NCBI GenBank assembly: GCA_000402815.1
Contig: AQSA01000011.1
Span: forward strand, 1-59,199
Direction: 5' to 3'
Source: Candidatus Neomarinimicrobium atlanticum
GTDB taxonomy: Bacteria; Fidelibacterota; Marinisomatia; Marinisomatales; Marinisomataceae
Length of the DNA stretch: 59,199 nt
Shown here: positions 53,965 through 59,199 of the stretch, one piece after another
Numbering within the stretch: the stretch's first letter is position 1
Layout of the letters: every line of letters begins with the position of its first letter
Notes under the pieces: model-generated
The model's input: the letters and a program-made list of their open reading frames with translations, nothing else
Told to the model about the DNA's origin: nothing
Database searches by the model: none
Program-made: the position numbers and the translations under genes

Positions 53965-54231
53965 TCATTTCTGCTTAGATGCCCATATAGCATATTTTTT
54001 AATAAGAGGATCTGATATTAGAGAATCTAAATTATTATAATTTCTTCCTAATTCTTTTTCAGAAAATTTCTTATGAATAAATTTGTGACATAAATGACAA
54101 AGATTTAGACCTCTTTCTCTCATTTCTTGCTTGGTAAATCTTTTTATGAACCATTTATTTCTATGATTCTTTCTAGGGATTAGATGGTGGAAAGTTAAAG
54201 GTTTTTCTCGATTACAAATTTGACAGTTCAA
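53965..54231 (-). CDS. Small HNH endonuclease-like protein
   Basis: 88 residues. A zinc-type HNH fold is indicated by CQIC near the N-terminus, HHLIPRKNHRNKW and LCHLCHKFIH. The C-terminal part (FSEKELGRNYNNLDSLISD) follows a pattern I associate with stand-alone HNH proteins of unknown role in many bacteria. The start appears to be TTG, two bases after the greA stop, with no clear ribosome site. It closes the ileS-to-greA operon and is convergent with the thymine-modification-like gene. Confidence 0.75.
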   Translation of the reverse strand: MNCQICNREKPLTFHHLIPRKNHRNKWFIKRFTKQEMRERGLNLCHLCHKFIHKKFSEKELGRNYNNLDSLISDPLIKKYAIWASKQK

Positions 54232-54233
54232 AT

Positions 54234-54713
54234 TTATTCTGCAGGGATTTTGTCAATTGCAGTGATAGTAAATTTTGTATCATTGCCTTGGATTTCTAAT
54301 GTAAAATCCTCATTAACCTTTTTTCCAATTATAGCCCTAGCAAAAGGTGATTTGTAGGTTACAGCTAATGGATAAAGATCTAATTCAGATTCGATAGGAC
54401 CTAAGATATAATAGTCTTCAGCTTTTTCTTTACCTTCCTCAAGTATAGCAACTTTATTACCAAATCCAACACTTTCATTATCGATATCGTTATCACCAAT
54501 CATCTTGAATGGAGCATGGGACTGCATTAATTGTATTTTATATACTAGTAAGCTCTGATGCTCTCTAGCTGCATGATATTCTGCATTTTCTTTAAGATCT
54601 CCCTGATCAGCAGCTTCTCTAATTCTTAAAGAAGTCTCTCTCTTCTCTTTATTAAGAGCTTCAATTTTTTCTATCAATATTCGATGTGTATCTTTTAAAA
54701 TTAAAGTTGCCAT
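54234..54713 (-). CDS. greA: Transcript cleavage factor GreA
   Basis: 159 residues: an N-terminal coiled coil (about 1-75) whose tip reads QGDLKENAEYHAAREHQ with the catalytic acidic residues, and a C-terminal FKBP-like domain (about 80-159, with YKSPFARAIIGKKV). It rescues backtracked RNA polymerase. It lies 2 bp downstream of pckA's start-side neighbour order in the operon, ahead of the HNH gene. Confidence 0.94.
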   Translation of the reverse strand: MATLILKDTHRILIEKIEALNKEKRETSLRIREAADQGDLKENAEYHAAREHQSLLVYKIQLMQSHAPFKMIGDNDIDNESVGFGNKVAILEEGKEKAEDYYILGPIESELDLYPLAVTYKSPFARAIIGKKVNEDFTLEIQGNDTKFTITAIDKIPAE

Positions 54714-54715
54714 GT

Positions 54716-56320
54716 CTATAATCCTCCTGATTGAGTTTTTGGACCTGAATTTAAAATGTCTGAATCTGAAATGTTAAATTTCTGAAAATTCTTATTAAAT
54801 AATTCAGTAAGCATATTACCTGTCTTAAAATATTCATCAATGTTTTTCCAGCCTTGATCAGGAACTAAGAAATCATTATCGAAGCCTTCAAGATTGATGG
54901 GAATATCAAAATTAAAAAACTTATCTTTTACTGAATCATTAAAATCTAATTTATTATCTGTAATTAAATCAATAATACGTTTTGTAAGTTTTAAATCAAT
55001 TCTTTTAGAGCCTGAAGTAGCGTTAGATCCAGACCAACCAGTATTCACGAGATATATCGGGGCTTTATACTTTGATAATTTTTCTTGTAATAGCTTTGCA
55101 TAAACTAATGGATGCAAAGTTAAAAATGGTCCACCGTAGCATGGTGAAAATGTTGCTATGGGATCAACTATTCCTGTTTCAGTTCCTGCCATTTTGGCCG
55201 TATATCCACTAATAAAATGGTACATCGCTTGATTTGCATCAAGCCTAGCTAGTGGTGGCAAAATACCATAGGCGTCACAAGTCAAGAAAATAACAGCATT
55301 AGGATGTGGCCCTGCACTAGGCAATTCTTTAGAACCCAAAGAATTTTCAATAAAATGAATTGGATAGCATATCCTTGAATTTTCACTTTTTGCATTATCA
55401 TCAAAATCTACTTCTTTTGTTTCTAGATCATAGACAACATTTTCTAAAAGTGTTCCATGTTGAATGGCATTATAAATTTCTGGTTCTTTATTTCTATCTA
55501 AATTAATTGCTTTTGCATAACAGCCACCCTCAAAATTAAAAATTCCATTGTCAGACCATCCATGCTCATCATCTCCAATTAAAGGTCGGTTAGCATTAGT
55601 ACTTAAAGTTGTCTTTCCAGTACCAGATAATCCAAAGAATAGCGTTGATTCACTTAAGTCTTTTGAAACATTTGCTGAACAATGCATTGATAATACATTT
55701 TTAAGTGGTAGGTAATAATGCATTATAGAAAAAATCCCTTTTTTCATTTCTCCAGCATATTCTGTTCCACCAATAATTGCAATTTTCTTTTTCAGATTAA
55801 ATACAATGAAGTTTTCTGAATTAAGACCATATTTCTTCCAATCTTTCTCTTTAACATCATAAGCATTAATAATAGTGAAGTCTGGAGAAAAGTTTTCTAG
55901 ATCTTCTTTTTTAGGTCTGATAAACATATTGTTTACAAATAAAGACTGCCATGCTTTCTTTGTAACCATTCTTACATTAAGGTTATTGTCTTTATCATCA
56001 CCAGCAAATCCGTCGAAAACATAAAAGTCATTATCTAAATCGTTGTATGTTTCAGTCACCTTATCTAATAAATAATCAAAATTTTCTTCAGAGATTTTTT
56101 GATTTATATTTCCCCACCAAATATTTTTAGATGAGCCATCTTCATCAACAATAAATTTATCGTTTGGAATCCTTCCAGAAAATTCACCTGTATCTACCAT
56201 TAATGCGCCGTTTAGCCCAATGACGCCTTCTTTAAGATTAATAGAATCTTCAACTAGTTGATCGGCGCTAGAGTTACGATTATAACAACTATTCTTAATA
56301 TTTAAATAATCTAGATTCAT
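54716..56320 (-). CDS. pckA: Phosphoenolpyruvate carboxykinase (ATP)
   Basis: Gluconeogenic enzyme converting oxaloacetate to PEP with ATP, 534 residues. The P-loop FFGLSGTGKTTLS, the metal motif GDDEHGWSDNG, the PEPCK-specific HCSANVSK and YAGEMKKGIFSIMHYYLP are intact. The overlap of its start with the recombinase stop is 4 bp. Confidence 0.97.
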   Translation of the reverse strand: MNLDYLNIKNSCYNRNSSADQLVEDSINLKEGVIGLNGALMVDTGEFSGRIPNDKFIVDEDGSSKNIWWGNINQKISEENFDYLLDKVTETYNDLDNDFYVFDGFAGDDKDNNLNVRMVTKKAWQSLFVNNMFIRPKKEDLENFSPDFTIINAYDVKEKDWKKYGLNSENFIVFNLKKKIAIIGGTEYAGEMKKGIFSIMHYYLPLKNVLSMHCSANVSKDLSESTLFFGLSGTGKTTLSTNANRPLIGDDEHGWSDNGIFNFEGGCYAKAINLDRNKEPEIYNAIQHGTLLENVVYDLETKEVDFDDNAKSENSRICYPIHFIENSLGSKELPSAGPHPNAVIFLTCDAYGILPPLARLDANQAMYHFISGYTAKMAGTETGIVDPIATFSPCYGGPFLTLHPLVYAKLLQEKLSKYKAPIYLVNTGWSGSNATSGSKRIDLKLTKRIIDLITDNKLDFNDSVKDKFFNFDIPINLEGFDNDFLVPDQGWKNIDEYFKTGNMLTELFNKNFQKFNISDSDILNSGPKTQSGGL

Positions 56321-57234
56321 TTTTCACCTCTTGGATGAGATTTTTTTATTGTTTCTTGAAGCTTTCCAAGACTTACGTGGGTATAAATTTGAGTAGATGC
56401 TAAATTTTCATGACCTAATAAAGATTTGATAGCACTAAGGCCTACCCCACTATTTAAAAGATGCGTGGCAAATGAATGTCTCAATGCATGAGGCCCATAT
56501 GAATTCAAAGTTAATGTTTTTAAATTTTTCATTACTAAATATTGAATGTTATCTCTTGATAAATTTTTATCTTTTTCATCGACGAACAAATTATTATTGA
56601 AGTTTGTCTTAATCAAAGGATATTTTTTTAAAATTGTTAAATATCTAATAAGAAAATCTTTGGTGTCTCTGTCAAAATTTGCTAATCTCGTTTTATCACC
56701 TTTTCCTAGGACTCTTATTCTCTTATTAGAAAAATCTATATCTTTTAATTGAATAGATTTTAGCTCCGCTAATCTTAATCCTGATGAAAAAAAGAGCATG
56801 ATAATAGATTGATCTCTTAGTTTAATAATATCTGATAATTTTTCATTTTTATTAATCTGATCCAATACTTGAGAAATTTGATTCATAGATAAAAAAGTTG
56901 GGATTGATTTCTTGTATTTTGGAGAAGGATATGATTTAATCTCATTTAATACAATATCATCAATTACTCCCTCTGTATGTAAAAATTTATAAAAGGTCCT
57001 TAAAGCTGATAACATTCTAGAAAAAGATCTTGGACCAACAGAACTATTTAGACTGGCATGAAAATCAAAAATCAAATCTTTATCGATGTTAGAAAATTGA
57101 ATTTTATTTTTGTAAACGAAGTCAGAATATTGATCTAAATCAGATTTATAAAATTGAATAGTTCTATGCGAATATCCTCTTTCAAGCTCTAGGAATAATA
57201 AAAATTCTTTTTTATGGCTTTCAAATTTCATCAT
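56317..57234 (-). CDS. XerC/XerD-type tyrosine recombinase
   Basis: 305 residues with an N-terminal SAM-like DNA-binding domain (about 5-90) and a catalytic domain. Catalytic residues are visible: Arg in GLRLAELK, Lys in VLGKGDKTR, His-x-x-Arg in HALRHSFATHLL, His in LLGHENLASTQ and the Tyr nucleophile in IYTHV. Probably resolves chromosome dimers at dif. Its place in a housekeeping operon, with no attachment sites or cargo nearby, argues against a mobile-element integrase. It overlaps the rluD end by 14 bp. Confidence 0.9.
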   Translation of the reverse strand: MMKFESHKKEFLLFLELERGYSHRTIQFYKSDLDQYSDFVYKNKIQFSNIDKDLIFDFHASLNSSVGPRSFSRMLSALRTFYKFLHTEGVIDDIVLNEIKSYPSPKYKKSIPTFLSMNQISQVLDQINKNEKLSDIIKLRDQSIIMLFFSSGLRLAELKSIQLKDIDFSNKRIRVLGKGDKTRLANFDRDTKDFLIRYLTILKKYPLIKTNFNNNLFVDEKDKNLSRDNIQYLVMKNLKTLTLNSYGPHALRHSFATHLLNSGVGLSAIKSLLGHENLASTQIYTHVSLGKLQETIKKSHPRGEK

Positions 57235-58189
57235 TTAATATTGCGTCATATATTGTATTAAAATTTTTATTTGGATTAACTGAAAACTTTACTTTTTTTA
57301 ACGATGATGGATGTTCAAATTCTATAGATTGGGCATGCAAACAATGCCCTTGAACTAGTGAAAAATAATCATCTAATTTTGACTTAGTATCTTTCATAAA
57401 CTCTTTAGATTTTTTAATTCCACCGCCATATAACTCATCTCCAAAAATAGGAAATCCAAATTCTTTACAATGCACTCTAATTTGATGGGTTCTACCAGTT
57501 TTTGGAAAAAATCGAACTGCGGATAGATACTCTCCAGATTTAATTAATTCAAAGTGTGATAATGCTCTTTTTCCAATATCAGATGATTCAAATTGTATTG
57601 GATTTCTTTTATTACGACCTAAAGTATTTTCTATTATACCAGATTGCTCTTTCCACTGACTCCATGTAAGCGCTATATATTCTTTCTGTATTGTTCTATC
57701 TTTAAATTGATCAGAAATTTTCCAATGTGCATGCTCATTTAGAGCAATAATCATTATACCGGTTGTATCTTTATCTAGCCTGTGAACAATACCTGGTCTT
57801 GAAGGATCTATTGCATTTTTTAATTCTTTGTCAAATCGATGTAGAAGTATATTTACTAAAGTTTTATCATGATTTCCTTGAGCTGGATGTACTATAATTC
57901 CTCTAGGCTTATCAATTATAGCAAAGTCTTTATCCTGATATAATATATCTAATGGATAGTCCCATTTTTCTAAAGAAACCTTTTTTTTATCTACTTTGCT
58001 TGTAAGATCAATATCTATATTATCGCTATAGCTTAACCTAAAATTCTTTTTAACTTTTTCTTCATTTACTAAGATTAATCCATTAGAAATCATTTTTTGA
58101 ATATTAGTTCGTGAAAACTGAACTAATCTTTTGGATAAAAAACTATCGAGTCTTTTTAGTTCATCTGATGAAGAGACGGATATTTTCAT
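57221..58189 (-). CDS. RluD-type pseudouridine synthase
   Basis: 322 residues: an N-terminal S4 RNA-binding domain (about 10-60) and the RluA/RluD catalytic domain. The catalytic Asp lies in GIVHRLDKDTTG; KTGRTHQIRVH and GDELYGG are conserved. RluD modifies 23S rRNA helix 69; the S4 domain and the lspA neighbour favour RluD over RluA/RluC. Confidence 0.92.
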   Translation of the reverse strand: MKISVSSSDELKRLDSFLSKRLVQFSRTNIQKMISNGLILVNEEKVKKNFRLSYSDNIDIDLTSKVDKKKVSLEKWDYPLDILYQDKDFAIIDKPRGIIVHPAQGNHDKTLVNILLHRFDKELKNAIDPSRPGIVHRLDKDTTGIMIIALNEHAHWKISDQFKDRTIQKEYIALTWSQWKEQSGIIENTLGRNKRNPIQFESSDIGKRALSHFELIKSGEYLSAVRFFPKTGRTHQIRVHCKEFGFPIFGDELYGGGIKKSKEFMKDTKSKLDDYFSLVQGHCLHAQSIEFEHPSSLKKVKFSVNPNKNFNTIYDAILNDEI

Positions 58190-58196
58190 AATATAT

Positions 58197-58643
58197 TTAC
58201 TTCTTAATGATTATAGAGCTATACAACAAGAATAACAATCCTATTGTTACAGCTGAATCTGCAATATTGAAAACATACCAATGATTTCCATTAATATGAA
58301 AATCTATGAAATCAACTACATATCCACGAAATATTCTATCTAATATATTACCAATAGCTCCTCCAATAATAAGATATAAAGCTATCTGAGATGAATTATC
58401 TTCAAATTCCTTATTTTTGAGAAGTGAAATTAAATAAAAGGTGATTAGGATTGGAAATATGATAAAGAAAATTTTACCACCTGCGAAATTAATACCAAAT
58501 GCAATACCTTCATTTCTTATATATGTAAAATCAAGTAAAGAAGGGATAACTGGAAACGAATCATAAAGGCTCATACTAGAATGAACAATGAATTTTGAAA
58601 GTTGGTCTAAAACAACAATCAAAACTGAAAAATATTTCATCAT
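58197..58643 (-). CDS. lspA: Lipoprotein signal peptidase (SPase II)
   Basis: 148 residues with four membrane helices. Catalytic Asp motifs are GNILDRIFRGYVVDFIDF and FNIADSAVTIG. The NEGIAFGI motif is the family's NxGxAFG. It removes signal peptides from prolipoproteins such as the dipeptidase at 556-1761. The start overlaps the upstream dksA-like stop by 4 bp (ATGATG). Confidence 0.95.
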   Translation of the reverse strand: MMKYFSVLIVVLDQLSKFIVHSSMSLYDSFPVIPSLLDFTYIRNEGIAFGINFAGGKIFFIIFPILITFYLISLLKNKEFEDNSSQIALYLIIGGAIGNILDRIFRGYVVDFIDFHINGNHWYVFNIADSAVTIGLLFLLYSSIIIKK

Positions 58644-59017
58644 ATGAGATTTAATTTTTTCTTCTCTTTAAAAACAACACTTTTGGTGGCATTAGGAACT
58701 TCCATTAATCTTTCTTTTGATATCAATTCACCAGATATTTCGCATATACCATATGTACCGTCTTTAATTCTTTGAAGAGCTTTTTCTAAATTTACAAGAT
58801 AGTCAGACTCTCGCGACATTAATAAAAAACTTTTTTCTACTTCATGTGCTTCAGTACCTTCATTATGGTCCTCTGTATTATTTTCTAAAAAAACAGAACT
58901 CTTACTGGATGATGTAGATCGAACAGCGCTTATATTATCGGTAATTTCACTAATTTTACTAAGTATATTCTTTTCAAACTTTTTTAATTCTGCTTTAGTG
59001 TATTTTGTTTTAGCCAA
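58640..59017 (-). CDS. DksA/TraR-like protein without the zinc cysteines
   Basis: 125 residues: an N-terminal helical coiled coil and a C-terminal DksA-like segment (about 88-118, DGTYGICEISGELISKER then LMEVPNATKSV). The four zinc-ligand cysteines of classical DksA are reduced to one, as in a subset of homologues. It may bind RNA polymerase's secondary channel, but classical DksA activity is not assured. The start is TTG at 59017, eight bases after AAGGGG. It lies 11 bp downstream of ileS. Confidence 0.78.
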   Translation of the reverse strand: MAKTKYTKAELKKFEKNILSKISEITDNISAVRSTSSSKSSVFLENNTEDHNEGTEAHEVEKSFLLMSRESDYLVNLEKALQRIKDGTYGICEISGELISKERLMEVPNATKSVVFKEKKKLNLI

Positions 59018-59028
59018 TTTTATACCCC

Positions 59029-59199
59029 TTATAATTTTTTCTTTATCAATATGTCAAATTTTTCTGATTTATACTTAAAAAGAGAATTATAATCAGAATT
59101 ATCTAAACTTTCCACAATATCTACACATAAAATTTCATTCATGAAATATTCTTTGTGTGAAGTAACTGCATTTTTTATTTCGTCAGATAAGTTTCCAGA
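59029..59199 (-). CDS. ileS: Isoleucyl-tRNA synthetase, C-terminal end
   Basis: The last 56 residues of an open frame that enters from the right edge: SGNLSDEIKNAVTSH near the edge, then YFMNEILCVDIVES, ending KFDILIKKKL. The pattern of short helices and a NEIL-type strand resembles the C-terminal tail of long IleRS. The downstream order dksA-like, lspA, rluD is one commonly seen after ileS. With so few residues the call is moderate. Confidence 0.55.
   Translation of the reverse strand, partial: SGNLSDEIKNAVTSHKEYFMNEILCVDIVESLDNSDYNSLFKYKSEKFDILIKKKL

Noticed and set aside
56317..57234. Tyrosine recombinase as an integrase of a mobile element
   Set aside because: It sits in a housekeeping operon with overlapping neighbours; no attachment repeats, cargo or tRNA disruption are seen.

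Overview
The window is AT-rich bacterial chromosome from a Gram-negative organism with a small-genome style of packing. It carries outer-membrane genes (a TonB receptor, LptF/G, LapA/LapB, a lipoprotein signal peptidase and a lipoprotein dipeptidase). Genes mostly abut or overlap by 1-20 bp, and convergent neighbours overlap at their stop codons. Base composition, gene order and protein flavour suggest an uncultured marine lineage of the FCB group, such as Marinimicrobia/SAR406. That placement is an inference; no 16S gene is present. I found no phage, IS element or CRISPR array.

Layout. 1-95 is an exact inverted copy of the fabD/fabG junction at 45695-45789, fused to a 5'-truncated rlmB; this is probably a chimeric contig end. 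556-8646 (minus) holds a membrane dipeptidase, an initiator tRNA, a four-gene acyl-CoA catabolic cluster resembling Atu/Liu (atuA-like, carboxyltransferase, enoyl-CoA hydratase, acyl-CoA dehydrogenase) and alr. polA follows, then a TonB receptor with two His/Asp-rich insertions, a small secreted Cys/His protein and a divergent OPT transporter.

16292-20826 (minus) is an envelope operon: a 105-aa unknown, an M23 peptidase, miaB, lapA, lapB and a SPOR protein. lapB has no ATG/GTG/TTG start in its expected position. 20930-33538 (minus) is a division and cell-wall (dcw) cluster, mraZ-rsmH-ftsL-ftsI-murD-ftsW-murG-murC-murB-ftsQ-ftsA-ftsZ, which lacks murE, murF and mraY. rodZ and maf lie upstream of it.

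35118-47934 (mainly plus) holds acn, gatB, rpmB (minus), dusB, a P5C dehydrogenase, sucCD, ndk, a SPOR protein, rpmF (a 58-aa L32) and fabD-fabG-acpP-fabF. 47931-51958 (minus) holds a phosphoglucose/phosphomannose isomerase, a polyprenyl synthase, a eukaryotic-type phosphomannomutase and a Na+:alanine symporter. 51981-53958 (plus) holds lptG/F and a protein of the thymine-hypermodification (aGPT-PPlase/HMUDK helical) family. 53965-59199 (minus) is an operon read as ileS(3' end)-dksA-like-lspA-rluD-xer-pckA-greA-HNH.

Most genes are core: peptidoglycan precursor handling and division, fatty-acid synthesis, TCA cycle and gluconeogenesis (acn, sucCD, pckA), and translation. The parts most worth a second look are the base-hypermodification-like gene beside an HNH gene, the Atu-like cluster without a biotin-carboxylase subunit, the His-rich metal-type receptor locus, the lapB start, the hairpin over the polA start codon, and the chimeric left end.
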